Assembly (NCBI RefSeq): GCF_030143245.1 | Contig: NZ_JARJNS010000004.1 | Coordinates: 124,001-188,000, forward strand | Length of the DNA stretch: 64,000 nucleotides | Reading direction: 5' to 3' | Source: Rhabdaerophilum sp. SD176 | GTDB lineage: Bacteria; Pseudomonadota; Alphaproteobacteria; Rhizobiales; Beijerinckiaceae | Part shown: in pieces, positions 55,851 through 64,000 of the stretch | Position numbering within the stretch: position 1 is the first letter of the stretch | How the letters are laid out: each line of letters starts with the position of its first letter | Made by a program: the position numbers and the translations under genes | The notes under the pieces: generated by a model | Database searches by the model: none | Seen by the model: only the letters and a program-made list of their open reading frames with translations | Told to the model about the DNA's origin: nothing

Positions 55851-56502
55851 CGCGTTCCTTCACGCGCGTGCCGGCGGGCCGCTCGATGAAGGACGGCATG
55901 GCCGGACGGGTTTCGACCGGGCGGCCTTCGACCCGTGGCTCGCGGCCTTCGGGGCGAAGCTCGCGCTGCGTCCGTTCGCCCGGATCCCGCCCGATCTTGC
56001 CCTGGAGATCGGCCAGATCGAGGAAGATATCGGCCTGCCGGCGCAGGTCATCCGCCACCATCGGCGGCTGGGTGGCCACGGTCGAGATCACCGTGACGCG
56101 CACACCCTTGCGCTGCATTGCCTCGACCAGGCTACGGAAATCGCCGTCACCGGAGAACAGCACCATGTGATCGATGAAAGGCGCCAGCTCCATCGCGTCG
56201 ATGGCCAGCTCGATATCCATGTTGCCCTTGACCTTGCGGCGGCCCATCGCATCGGTAAATTCCTTCACGGGCTTGGTGACCACCGAATAGCCATTGTAAT
56301 CGAGCCAGTCGATCAGCGGCCGGATCGAGGAATATTCCTGATCTTCGATCAGAGCCGTGTAATAGAAGGCGCGGACAAGATAGCCACGCGTGTTGTATTC
56401 CTTGAGCAGCCGGCGGTAATCGATATCGAAACCGAGCGTCTTCGAGGTCGCGTAGAGATTGGCGCCGTCAATGAAGAGGGCGATTCTTTCGGTCTGGTTC
56501 AT
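55840..56502 (-). CDS. NYN-domain (LabA/DUF88) putative ribonuclease
   Basis: 220 residues. PIN-like NYN core: ALFIDGANLYATSKTLGFD, KGNMDIELAIDAMELA, VLFSGDGDFRSLVEAMQRKG and RVTVISTVA, with the Asp cluster (D in IDGAN, DIELAID, SGDGDF). The family cuts RNA. The C-terminal 60 residues are Arg/Pro/Glu-rich and disordered. Coupled to the uracil-DNA glycosylase gene, divergent from rpoZ. Confidence 0.93.
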   Translation of the reverse strand: MNQTERIALFIDGANLYATSKTLGFDIDYRRLLKEYNTRGYLVRAFYYTALIEDQEYSSIRPLIDWLDYNGYSVVTKPVKEFTDAMGRRKVKGNMDIELAIDAMELAPFIDHMVLFSGDGDFRSLVEAMQRKGVRVTVISTVATQPPMVADDLRRQADIFLDLADLQGKIGRDPGERTQRELRPEGREPRVEGRPVETRPAMPSFIERPAGTRVKERDEG

Positions 56503-56877
56503 CCTGCTGTCCTGGCGGCAAGCGATCCGGATTTACGGTCGTTTCTCAATTCGTAATTGAAAAGATGGGCGACGTCGCAATCAGGATCGGCTAACATGTT
56601 GGAATTATTCGAAATTCGAAGTCTGGTTTGGCAATAGCAAGGGCAAAAAGGCAGGCTCGCATCCCTTGCAGCAGCATGGGACGTTGATGACACAGATGAT
56701 CCAAAATGTCATCCCAAACAATGATAAGGCAATTTAGTTACATTGGATAGGTATCCACGCCATGCCCGGCCACCGGGGGAGGGCGCCTTTCACGAGGCGA
56801 TTCGAGGTTGAAGGCCCGGGCCGGATGGTGTAACAGGCACCCTCTTCTGGTATTTCTGGAAAAGGAGTGCGTGAGAC
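56503..56877. other. 375-bp intergenic region before rpoZ
   Basis: No protein gene is convincing. Bases about 56530-56760 are AT-richer than the surroundings. They hold inverted repeats CAATT-CGT-AATTG (near 56548), TTCGAAATTCGAA (near 56609), and GCAAGGG / CCCTTGC (56637-56669). The last 40 bp carry AAAAGGAG for rpoZ. Both divergent promoters are expected here. Confidence 0.5.
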
Positions 56878-57276
56878 ATGGCTCGCGTCACTGTCGAAGA
56901 TTGCGTCGACAAGGTTGAAAACCGCTTCGAGCTGGTGCTTCTCGCCAGCCACCGGGCGCGCATGCTCTCCAGCGGCGCGTCGCCGCTCGTGCAGCGCGAC
57001 CGCGACAAGAACCCGGTCGTGGCCCTCCGCGAGATCGCGGACGAGCGCCTTGCCCCCGGCGATCTGAAGGAAGACTTCATCCACTCGCTCCAGAAGTTTG
57101 TCGAGGTTGACGAGCCGGAGCCGGAAGCCGTACCGCGCCTGCCGGGCGCCCCGGCCCGCATGGCCGTGTCGGAAGTCGATGACAGTGAAGTCACGTTCGA
57201 CCGCATGTCCGAGGAAGATCTGCTGCGTGGCCTCGATGGTCTCGTGCCGCCGACCGAGTCGGACGATGATGACTGA
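56878..57276 (+). CDS. rpoZ: RNA polymerase omega subunit
   Basis: 132 residues, the alphaproteobacterial omega length. The N-terminal [20 protein letters not shown], then LASHRARML and the [16 protein letters not shown] piece are the omega signature; the acidic C-terminal tail ([20 protein letters not shown]) is usual in this class. It stabilises beta-prime and helps ppGpp bind; rsh lies directly downstream. AAAAGGAG precedes the ATG. Confidence 0.96.
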   Translation: MARVTVEDCVDKVENRFELVLLASHRARMLSSGASPLVQRDRDKNPVVALREIADERLAPGDLKEDFIHSLQKFVEVDEPEPEAVPRLPGAPARMAVSEVDDSEVTFDRMSEEDLLRGLDGLVPPTESDDDD

Positions 57277-57330
57277 TCTTTCGGCGCGCAACGGGTTGCG
57301 TTGCGCCTGAATGGCGGCATACTGCGGAAG

Positions 57331-57360
57331 AGGCGGTGCGGATGTTCCGGCCGCCTTTTT
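57331..57360 (+). terminator. Rho-independent terminator between rpoZ and rsh
   Basis: AGGCGG and CCGCCT pair, with inner CGGA/TCCG, and TTTTT follows. It lies 34 bp before the rsh ATG, so rsh needs its own promoter or read-through. Confidence 0.75.
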
Positions 57361-57393
57361 GATTTCCGGCGCCGAAAGCAGGCTGATCCGCGC

Positions 57394-59586
57394 ATGATGC
57401 GGCAATTTGAACTCGTCGAGCGGGTCAAGCGCTATTACCCGGAGGCAAACGAGGATCTGCTGAACCGGGCCTATGTCTATGCCATGCGGGCCCATGGCAG
57501 CCAGAAGCGTGCCTCGGGCGATCCGTATTTCTCGCATCCGCTCGAAGTCGCCGCGATCCTCACCGACCTGCATGTCGACGACCAGACGATCGCGGCTGCC
57601 ATTCTCCATGACACGATCGAGGATACCGGCACCACGCGCGAGGATATCGCCAACCGTTTTGGCGAGAACATTGCGGATCTGGTCGACGGACTGACCAAGA
57701 TCAAGAAGCTCGATCTCGTTTCGAAAAAGGCCGCGCAGGCGGAAAATCTCCGCAAGCTGCTGCTCGCGGTGGCGGCCGATGCCCGCGTTCTGCTCGTCAA
57801 GCTGGCCGACCGCCTTCACAACATGCGCACCCTGCATTTCGTGCCGCCGGACAAGCGCGCCCGGATCGCCGAGGAAACGCTGGAGATCTACGCCCCGCTC
57901 GCCGGCCGGATCGGCATGCAGGACATGCGCGAGGAGCTGGAGGATATCTGCTTCCGCGTGCTGATGCCGGATGCCCATCTGATGATGACGCGGCGCCTTC
58001 AGGCGCTGCGCGAGCGGGCCGGTGGCCTGATTGAGTTGATCGAACGCGATCTCAAGGCAAAGCTGCTGGCCAATTCCATCCTTGGCGAGATCAAGGGGCG
58101 CGAGAAGCGCGTCTATTCAATCTGGCGCAAGATGGAGCGAAAGAGCATCTCCTTCGAGCAATTGTCGGATGTGTTCGGCTTCCGCGTGATCGTCGGCACG
58201 GCCGAGGATTGCTATCGCGCGCTCGGAATCATCCACCAGGCCTGGCCCTTCGTGCCCGGGCGCTTCAAGGATTACATCTCCACCCCGAAGCAGAACGATT
58301 ACCGCTCCATCCATACCACGGTGGTGGGGCCGAAGCACCAGCGCGTCGAATTGCAGATCCGCACCCGCGAGATGGATGCCGTCGCCGAATTCGGCATCGC
58401 CGCCCATGCCGCCTACAAGGAAGGCGGTTCGCAGCCCAATGGGGGCGGGGAGTCGAATGCCTATCGCTGGCTCAGGCGCACCATCGAATTGCTGGCCGAG
58501 GGCGACAATCCCGAGGAATTCCTCGAGCACACCAAGCTCGAACTCTTCCAGGACCAGGTCTTCTGCTTCACGCCGAAGGGGCTGCTGATCGCGCTGCCGC
58601 GCGGCGCGACGCCGATCGACTTCGCGTATGCCGTCCATACGGATATCGGTAACAATACCGTGGGTTGCCGGATCAATGGCCGCAATTCGCCGCTGATTTC
58701 CGAACTGCAGAATGGCGACGAGGTCGAGATTCTCACCACCGTGGGGCAGGTGCCGCCGGCGGCATGGGAAAGTCTTGTCGTCACCGGCAAGGCGCGGGCG
58801 GCGATCCGCCGGGCGACGCGCGAAGCCGTGCGCAAGCAGTTCGTGGGCCTTGGCCGCCGGATCGTCGAGCGCGCTTTCTCGCGGGCGGGCAAGACCTTCT
58901 CCGAAGAGAAGCTGGTCGCGGCGTTGCCGCGCCTTGCCCGCGCCACGCTCGATGACGTGCTGACGGCGGTCGGCCGCGGTGAGATGTATTCCGGCGATGT
59001 GGTCAAGGCGGTCTTCCCGGATTTCCGCGAGGAAGTCTCCAAGGCCGCCGCCCCGGGAACGGGCGCCGGCTGGTTTGGCGTCCAGGGCGCCGAGAAGCTG
59101 AAATTCAAGGTGCCGGGCCAGGAGAGCAGCACCGGTTCGATTCCCATCCGCGGCCTCTCGGACGACCTGCCCGTGCGCTTCGCGCCGAACGGGGGCGCGG
59201 TCCCGGGCGACCGGATCGTCGGCATCCTGACGCCCGGCGAGGGCATCACCATCTACCCGATCCAGTCTCCCGCGCTGGTCGCCTATGACGAGGAGCCTTG
59301 GCGCTGGCTCGATGTGCGCTGGGATGTGGACGAGCATGATCCCCGCCGCTTCGGTGCGCAGCTCACCATCTCCGTCATCAACGAGCCCGGCAGCCTTGCC
59401 GAGATCGCCCGTGTGATCGCCGATACCGATGCCAATATCGACAATATCGCCATGCGGGCGAAGACGGCGGATTTCCGCGAGATGATCCTCGATATCGAGG
59501 TCTGGGATCTCAAGCATCTCACCGCGATCATCTCCGAACTGCGCGCCAAGCCGCTTGTGGCCAATGTGGAGCGGGTGATCGGGTGA
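57394..59586 (+). CDS. rsh: Bifunctional (p)ppGpp synthetase/hydrolase
   Basis: 730 residues from the ATG at 57394 (57397 is equally possible). HD hydrolase domain intact (HPLEVAAIL, ILHDTIEDT). Synthetase domain with FKDYISTPKQNDYRSIHT and ELQIRTREMDAVAEFG. TGS domain near VFCFTPKGLLIALPRGATPI, and the C-terminal ACT domain (INEPGSLAEIARVIADTDAN). Both activities look intact, as for the single long Rsh of Rhizobiales. It sets the stringent response level. Confidence 0.97.
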   Translation: MMRQFELVERVKRYYPEANEDLLNRAYVYAMRAHGSQKRASGDPYFSHPLEVAAILTDLHVDDQTIAAAILHDTIEDTGTTREDIANRFGENIADLVDGLTKIKKLDLVSKKAAQAENLRKLLLAVAADARVLLVKLADRLHNMRTLHFVPPDKRARIAEETLEIYAPLAGRIGMQDMREELEDICFRVLMPDAHLMMTRRLQALRERAGGLIELIERDLKAKLLANSILGEIKGREKRVYSIWRKMERKSISFEQLSDVFGFRVIVGTAEDCYRALGIIHQAWPFVPGRFKDYISTPKQNDYRSIHTTVVGPKHQRVELQIRTREMDAVAEFGIAAHAAYKEGGSQPNGGGESNAYRWLRRTIELLAEGDNPEEFLEHTKLELFQDQVFCFTPKGLLIALPRGATPIDFAYAVHTDIGNNTVGCRINGRNSPLISELQNGDEVEILTTVGQVPPAAWESLVVTGKARAAIRRATREAVRKQFVGLGRRIVERAFSRAGKTFSEEKLVAALPRLARATLDDVLTAVGRGEMYSGDVVKAVFPDFREEVSKAAAPGTGAGWFGVQGAEKLKFKVPGQESSTGSIPIRGLSDDLPVRFAPNGGAVPGDRIVGILTPGEGITIYPIQSPALVAYDEEPWRWLDVRWDVDEHDPRRFGAQLTISVINEPGSLAEIARVIADTDANIDNIAMRAKTADFREMILDIEVWDLKHLTAIISELRAKPLVANVERVIG

Positions 59587-59654
59587 GGGGGGCTTGACCG
59601 CGGCCCGCTCTCATCGAAACTCGCGCGACGCTGAAAAACGCCTCCGGAATTGCC

Positions 59655-60125
59655 ATGTCCCGCTACGCCCCGCTCCCGCCTGACACCTTCGATCGCCTGT
59701 CAGGCCTCGATACGCTCCGTGCGATGATCGCGGGGGATCTGCCCGCACCGCCCATGGCGGGGACCCTGAACTTTGACCTGATCGAGGCGGAGGGAGGCCG
59801 CGTGGTCTTTGCCGGGACACCGCTCGAGGCCCATCTCAACCCGGCGGGGACGGTGCATGGCGGCTGGGCCGCGACGATCCTCGATTCGGCCCTGGCCTGC
59901 GCGGTCCATGCCACATTGGCCGTCGGCGAGCGCTATACCAGCGTCGAGATGAAGCTGAACTACCTGCGCCCCATCCTCGCCGGCAAGACCGGCCGCCTGA
60001 CCTGCGAGGGCAAGGTGATCCAGCGCGGGCGTACCCTCGCGCTCAGCGAGGCGAGGCTTGTCGATTCGGGCGGAAAGCTCTACGCCCATGCTTCCGAAAC
60101 CTGCATGATTTTTCCCAAGGCCTGA
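59655..60125 (+). CDS. PaaI-family thioesterase (hot-dog fold)
   Basis: 156 residues. Hot-dog core GTVHGGWAATILDSALACAV (HGG-x-x-x-x-x-D pattern), then YTSVEMKLNYLRPI and GRLTCEGKVIQRGRTLALSEA. This PaaI/YigI-type group hydrolyses acyl-CoAs, often aromatic or medium-chain. It follows rsh by 68 bp and precedes pyrE by 15 bp. Confidence 0.92.
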   Translation: MSRYAPLPPDTFDRLSGLDTLRAMIAGDLPAPPMAGTLNFDLIEAEGGRVVFAGTPLEAHLNPAGTVHGGWAATILDSALACAVHATLAVGERYTSVEMKLNYLRPILAGKTGRLTCEGKVIQRGRTLALSEARLVDSGGKLYAHASETCMIFPKA

Positions 60126-60140
60126 GGCGGGAGCAAGACG

Positions 60141-60734
60141 ATGACGAAGGACGAGGTGCTGGCCGTTTTCCGCGAAGCGGGAGCCTTGCTCGAAGGGCAT
60201 TTCATCCTGTCCTCGGGGCGCCGGTCGGGCTTCTTCATCCAGAAGATGCGCGTCTTCGAAAGCCCGGCCCGCACGGAGAAACTTTGCCGTGCGCTGGCCG
60301 AAAAGATCGTGGCGCGCTACGGCAAGGTCGATGTCGTGGTCTCGCCGGCGATCGGCGGCATCGTCCCGGGTTACGAGATTGCCCGCGCGCTCGGCGCCCG
60401 CGCCCTGTTCGTCGAGCGCGAGGATGGCGATTTCCAGCTCCGGCGCGGCTTCGCCATCGAGCCGGGCGACAAGGTTCTCGTGATCGAGGACATTATCACC
60501 ACTGGCCTCTCGGCGCGCGAATGCATCAACTCGCTGGCTGACCAGCCGGGCACGATCATCGGCGCGGCCTGCCTGATCGACCGATCCGCCGGCAAGGCCG
60601 ATCTCGGCGTTCCGCTGGTCGCCCTGTGCGAATTCGCCGTGCCGGATTATGACCCGCGCGAATTGCCGCCGGAACTCGCCGCCCTGCCGCCGGTCAAGCC
60701 GGGCAGCCGTGGCATCCAGGGCGCGAAGGCCTGA
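60141..60734 (+). CDS. pyrE: Orotate phosphoribosyltransferase
   Basis: 197 residues. PRPP-binding motif [19 protein letters not shown], and [14 protein letters not shown] near the N-terminus. It joins orotate and PRPP in pyrimidine synthesis. GCGGGAGCAAGACG precedes the ATG. The pyrE-pdxJ-acpS order after rsh is the one expected in Rhizobiales. Confidence 0.96.
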   Translation: MTKDEVLAVFREAGALLEGHFILSSGRRSGFFIQKMRVFESPARTEKLCRALAEKIVARYGKVDVVVSPAIGGIVPGYEIARALGARALFVEREDGDFQLRRGFAIEPGDKVLVIEDIITTGLSARECINSLADQPGTIIGAACLIDRSAGKADLGVPLVALCEFAVPDYDPRELPPELAALPPVKPGSRGIQGAKA

Positions 60735-60737
60735 GCG

Positions 60738-61535
60738 ATGCAGAAGCTGGACCGCATCCGCCTCGGCGTGAATATCGACCATGTCGCCACGGTCCGGAAC
60801 GCGCGCGGCGGCTCCCGCCCGGATCCGGTGCGGGCGGCCCTGCTCGCCATCGCGGCGGGGGCGGATGGCATCACCGCGCATCTGCGCGAGGATCGCCGCC
60901 ATATCCGCGACGAGGACATGGCGGCGCTGAAATCCGGCATCGCCAAGCCGCTCAATTACGAGATGGCGGCCACGGCCGAGATGCTGGCTATTGCCAGCCG
61001 CATCCGCCCGCATGCCTGCTGCCTCGTGCCGGAAAAGCGCGAGGAGCGCACCACCGAGGGCGGTCTCGATGTCGTGGGCGGCCACAATCATCTCCGGCCC
61101 TACATCGCCGAGCTGAAGGCGCTCGGGATCCGTGTCTCGCTCTTCATCGAGCCGGACCGCGCGCCGATCGAGATGTCGCGTGATCTCGGCGCCGATATCG
61201 TCGAACTGCATACCGGCACCTGGTGCCATGCGGTCGAGGCCGGGCAGGCAGAGAAGGCCGAGGCCGAATTCCGCCGGCTGGCTGACGGCGCCGCGATCGC
61301 CCATGCGGCCGGGCTGGAGGTCCATGCCGGCCATGGCCTCGATTTCGACACGGCCGAAAAGCTCGCCTCGGTTCCGGAATTCGTCGAGTTCAATATCGGC
61401 CATTTCCTGATGGGCGAGGCGATCTTCGTCGGCCTCGCGCAGGCCATTGCCACGATGCGCCTTGCCATGGATCGCGGGCGTGGCCTCGTGCCGGCGCATG
61501 TCAATCTCGGTCCGAGGCCGAAAGGCCACGCATGA
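60738..61535 (+). CDS. pdxJ: Pyridoxine 5'-phosphate synthase
   Basis: 265 residues. [18 protein letters not shown] at the start, then [28 protein letters not shown] and HAGHGLDF, all family landmarks. It closes the pyridoxine ring from 3-hydroxy-1-aminoacetone phosphate and deoxyxylulose 5-phosphate. Three bases after pyrE; its end overlaps acpS by 4 bp. Confidence 0.96.
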   Translation: MQKLDRIRLGVNIDHVATVRNARGGSRPDPVRAALLAIAAGADGITAHLREDRRHIRDEDMAALKSGIAKPLNYEMAATAEMLAIASRIRPHACCLVPEKREERTTEGGLDVVGGHNHLRPYIAELKALGIRVSLFIEPDRAPIEMSRDLGADIVELHTGTWCHAVEAGQAEKAEAEFRRLADGAAIAHAAGLEVHAGHGLDFDTAEKLASVPEFVEFNIGHFLMGEAIFVGLAQAIATMRLAMDRGRGLVPAHVNLGPRPKGHA

Positions 61536-61936
61536 TCATCGGGATCGGCGCCGATCTCTGCAATATCGACCGGATCGCCGAGACTTTGGACCGGTTCGGC
61601 GAACGCTTCATCAACCGCGTCTTCACCGAGACCGAACGCGCACGCGCCGAGAAAAGGGTCGAGCGCGCGGCCACCTATGCCAAGCGCTTTGCGGCGAAGG
61701 AGGCCTGCGCCAAGGCGCTCGGCACCGGCATGCGCATGGGCATTGCCTGGCGCGAGATGGGCGTGGTCAACGCGCCGTCGGGCCAGCCGACCCTGCGCCT
61801 CACCGGCGGCGCGCTGGAACGGCTGAAGGCGATCACCCCGATGGGCCATCGCGCCGTGATCCATCTGACGATCACCGATGACAAGCCCTATGCGCAGGCC
61901 TTCGTGGTGATCGAGGCCCTGCCGGAAACGGGTTGA
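61532..61936 (+). CDS. acpS: Holo-[acyl-carrier-protein] synthase
   Basis: 134 residues. [17 protein letters not shown] (metal Asp), [20 protein letters not shown] and [17 protein letters not shown] (catalytic Glu/Lys). It moves phosphopantetheine from CoA to acyl carrier protein. The ATGA overlap couples it to pdxJ. The expected lepB, rnc and era do not follow; a CoA-transferase gene does. Confidence 0.95.
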   Translation: MIIGIGADLCNIDRIAETLDRFGERFINRVFTETERARAEKRVERAATYAKRFAAKEACAKALGTGMRMGIAWREMGVVNAPSGQPTLRLTGGALERLKAITPMGHRAVIHLTITDDKPYAQAFVVIEALPETG

Positions 61937-62021
61937 GGGGCCTGCTCCTCCTGCACTTTCAGGCTTGCCCTTTTCGCGCCGGAGGAGGAACCTGCACCCA
62001 ACAGGAAAGCGGGATCGGAAC

Positions 62022-63170
62022 GTGCCCAGAGATCTGGAGGGAATGCTCGTCGTCGCGGTCGAGCAGGCGGTGGCTGCGCCCTATTGTACCGCGCGCCTCG
62101 CGGATGCCGGTGCCCGGGTGATCAAGATCGAGCGCCCGGAAGGCGATTTCGCGCGCGGCTATGATCGCCATGTCAACGGCAACAGCACCTATTTCGTCTG
62201 GCTCAACCGCGGCAAGGAATCGATCCGGCTCGATCTCAAGAGCGAGGGTGACAAGGCCCTGCTCGGCACCATGATCGGGCGGGCGGATATCCTCGTGCAG
62301 AACCTCGCCCCCGGCGCGATGGATCGGCTCGGCTTTCCTGTGGCTGCGCTCCGCAAACGCCATCCGCGCCTCATCACCTGCGAGATTTCCGGCTATGGCG
62401 ATTCCGGGCCCTATCGCGACATGAAGGCCTATGACCTGCTCGTCCAGGCGGAAACCGGCCTCTGCTCGGTGACCGGCAATGCCGACGCCCCGGCCCGCGT
62501 CGGGGTCTCCGTCTGCGATCTCGCCGCCGGCATGAATGCCCATGCCGCCATCCTTCAGGCCCTGCTCGCCCGCGAGAAGACGGGGCAGGGCCGGTCGATC
62601 AAGGTCTCGCTCTTCGGCGGCATGGCCGACTGGATGAATGTGCCGTATCTCCAGCGCCGTTATGGCGGCTCGATCCCGCCCAGGCCGGGGCTGAAACACC
62701 CCTCGATCGCCCCTTATGGTGTGTTTTCCTGCGCCGATGGCGAGATCCTGCTCTCGATCCAGAACGGGCGCGAATGGGCCCGCTTTTGCGCCGAGGTGCT
62801 GGGCGATGCCGCGATGGCGAGCGATCCGCGTTACGCCACGATGCCGGCCCGCATCGCCAATCGCGAAAGCCTCGATTCCCGCATCGCCGGCTTCTTCGCG
62901 CCCCGGCCCAAGGCCGCGATGGCGAAAAGCCTCTCCGAAGCCGGCATCGCCTTCGGCATGCTCAATACGGTCGATGGCCTGATCGGCCATCCGCAGCTTC
63001 GCACGATCACCTACGACACACCGGAAGGGCCGGTCACGCTGATCGCCCCGGCTGTCGAGACCGATGCCGCCGAACCCGCTTTCGGCCCAGTGCCGGCCAT
63101 CGGCCAGCACGATGACGCCTTGCGGGGAGAATTCGCCCCCGCGCCCATGCCTCAAGGGAGCCTGTCATGA
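62022..63170 (+). CDS. CaiB/BaiF (class III) CoA-transferase
   Basis: 382 residues from the GTG at 62022, chosen because family similarity (PRDLEGMLVVAVEQAVAAPY) starts there. Other pieces: RLADAGARVIKIERPEGDFA, LVQNLAPGAMDRLG, and the catalytic Asp region AYDLLVQAETGL. It moves CoA between carboxylic acids; the substrate is unknown. It is coupled to the aldehyde dehydrogenase by a 4-bp overlap, suggesting joint use in degradation of a carboxylic acid. Confidence 0.92.
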   Translation: MPRDLEGMLVVAVEQAVAAPYCTARLADAGARVIKIERPEGDFARGYDRHVNGNSTYFVWLNRGKESIRLDLKSEGDKALLGTMIGRADILVQNLAPGAMDRLGFPVAALRKRHPRLITCEISGYGDSGPYRDMKAYDLLVQAETGLCSVTGNADAPARVGVSVCDLAAGMNAHAAILQALLAREKTGQGRSIKVSLFGGMADWMNVPYLQRRYGGSIPPRPGLKHPSIAPYGVFSCADGEILLSIQNGREWARFCAEVLGDAAMASDPRYATMPARIANRESLDSRIAGFFAPRPKAAMAKSLSEAGIAFGMLNTVDGLIGHPQLRTITYDTPEGPVTLIAPAVETDAAEPAFGPVPAIGQHDDALRGEFAPAPMPQGSLS

Positions 63171-64000
63171 ACCAGATCCTGCGCAGTGAAGCCGCCAAGG
63201 GCGTCTTCATCAACAATCGCTGGCAGCCCTCGCTGTCGGGCCGGACGATCCCGATGATCGCCCCGGCCGATGGCCAGGCTTTCGCCGCCATCGCTGCCGG
63301 CAATGCCGGAGATATCGATCTCGCGGTGGCCGCCGCCCGCGCTGCCCTCGAGACCGGCGCCTGGGGCCGGCTGACGGCGACGGAGCGCGGCCGCTTGCTG
63401 CTCCGCCTGTCGCGCCTCGTCGATGATCATGCCGAGGAACTGGCCCAGCTCGAGGCGCGGGATACCGGCAAGCCGATGAAACAGGCCCGGGCCGATATCG
63501 TCGCCGTCAGCCGCTATTTCGAATATTACGGCGGCGCGGCGGACAAGATCCATGGCGACACGATCCCCTTCATGGAGGGGTTCCTCGTCAACACGCTGTA
63601 TGAGCCGCTCGGTGTGACAGCCCATATCATCCCGTGGAACTATCCCGGCCAGATGTTCGGGCGCACCGTGGCCCCGGCCCTCGCCATGGGCAATGCCACC
63701 GTCATCAAGCCGGCCGAGGAGGCCTGCCTGGTGCCGTTGCGTCTGGCCGAACTGGCCGCCGAGGCGGGCTTCCCGGAAGGCGCGGTCAATGTCGTTCCGG
63801 GGCTCGGCGAGGAGGCCGGCGCGGCGCTCGCGAACCATCGCGGCATCGATTTCATTTCCTTCACCGGCAGCCCGGAAGTCGGCACGCTGGTCCAGATCGC
63901 GGCCGCGAAGAACCATATCGGCTGCACGCTGGAACTCGGTGGCAAGTCACCGCAGATCATCTTCGGCGATGCCGATCTCGGCGCGGCGGTGCAATCGGTG
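63167..64000 (+). CDS. Aldehyde dehydrogenase family protein, 3' end cut by the window
   Basis: 278 residues visible from the ATG at 63167, which overlaps the CoA-transferase stop. FINNRWQPSLSGRTIPMIAP at the N-terminus, then NAD-binding IIPWNYPGQM, the Lys of NATVIKPAEEA, FTGSPEVG and the general base Glu in LELGGKSPQIIF. The catalytic Cys lies past the edge. Betaine-aldehyde and vanillin-type dehydrogenases share this plan; the substrate is not decidable. Confidence 0.93.
   Translation, partial: MNQILRSEAAKGVFINNRWQPSLSGRTIPMIAPADGQAFAAIAAGNAGDIDLAVAAARAALETGAWGRLTATERGRLLLRLSRLVDDHAEELAQLEARDTGKPMKQARADIVAVSRYFEYYGGAADKIHGDTIPFMEGFLVNTLYEPLGVTAHIIPWNYPGQMFGRTVAPALAMGNATVIKPAEEACLVPLRLAELAAEAGFPEGAVNVVPGLGEEAGAALANHRGIDFISFTGSPEVGTLVQIAAAKNHIGCTLELGGKSPQIIFGDADLGAAVQSV

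Overview
The window reads as a stretch of chromosome from a GC-rich alphaproteobacterium of the Hyphomicrobiales (Rhizobiales), of the Bosea / Phreatobacter / Bradyrhizobium kind. The evidence is the Omp2b-type porin (47850-49028), the rsh-pyrE-pdxJ-acpS run next to rpoZ, the psd-pssA pair, a small DUF2865 protein, several short secreted proteins of rhizobial type, a class II DAHP synthase and CtrA-like boxes. No prophage, transposase, integrase or CRISPR array is visible. Genus assignment is inference.

Layout. 1-7.2 kb: a partial EamA transporter, a cytosolic chemoreceptor with a PilZ domain, moaA, a DUF971 gene, an L,D-transpeptidase, tRNA-Val(CAC) and a membrane chemoreceptor. 7.3-16.3 kb: a coupled pbpC / alpha-2-macroglobulin pair and a divergent secreted protein that looks like a protease with its catalytic residues lost. 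16.3-30.6 kb: housekeeping metabolism (gph, rpiA, DUF2059, gor, an iron alcohol dehydrogenase, class II DAHP synthase, nadE, gltX), a second EamA transporter, two tandem small secreted paralogues and an outer-membrane barrel. 30.7-37.0 kb: an accessory-looking aromatic-catabolism cluster: MarR regulator, orphan TRAP binding protein, FAH-family hydrolase, an unusual metallo-beta-lactamase-fold protein, FAD monooxygenase and DUF2783. A HigBA toxin-antitoxin module sits in the middle of it on the opposite strand. Three related palindromes carrying GTTTCA / TGAAAC arms lie at the promoters of marR, the TRAP gene and the FAH gene and suggest one small regulon.

37-45.7 kb: CreA-type protein, the overlapping cysS-GNAT-cimA operon, LOG-family gene, Atm1-type ABC exporter. 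cysS carries an internal block of about 480 bp (39270-39750) with G+C near 49 percent against about 65 percent on both sides, with the frame intact. This is the most striking anomaly of the window and points to homologous replacement inside an essential gene. 45.9-52.1 kb: phospholipid synthesis (psd-pssA), the porin, and a BON-repeat/OmpA protein paired with a membrane protein carrying two helix-hairpin-helix-like units. 52.1-64 kb: an alpha/beta hydrolase, dapA-paiB-smpB, a family 5 uracil-DNA glycosylase overlapping a NYN-domain gene, rpoZ, rsh, a thioesterase, pyrE-pdxJ-acpS, and then a CaiB-type CoA-transferase overlapping a truncated aldehyde dehydrogenase, where lepB-rnc-era would be expected in many relatives.

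All calls come from reading the sequence and recalled family knowledge. No database search was made, and G+C values are hand counts.
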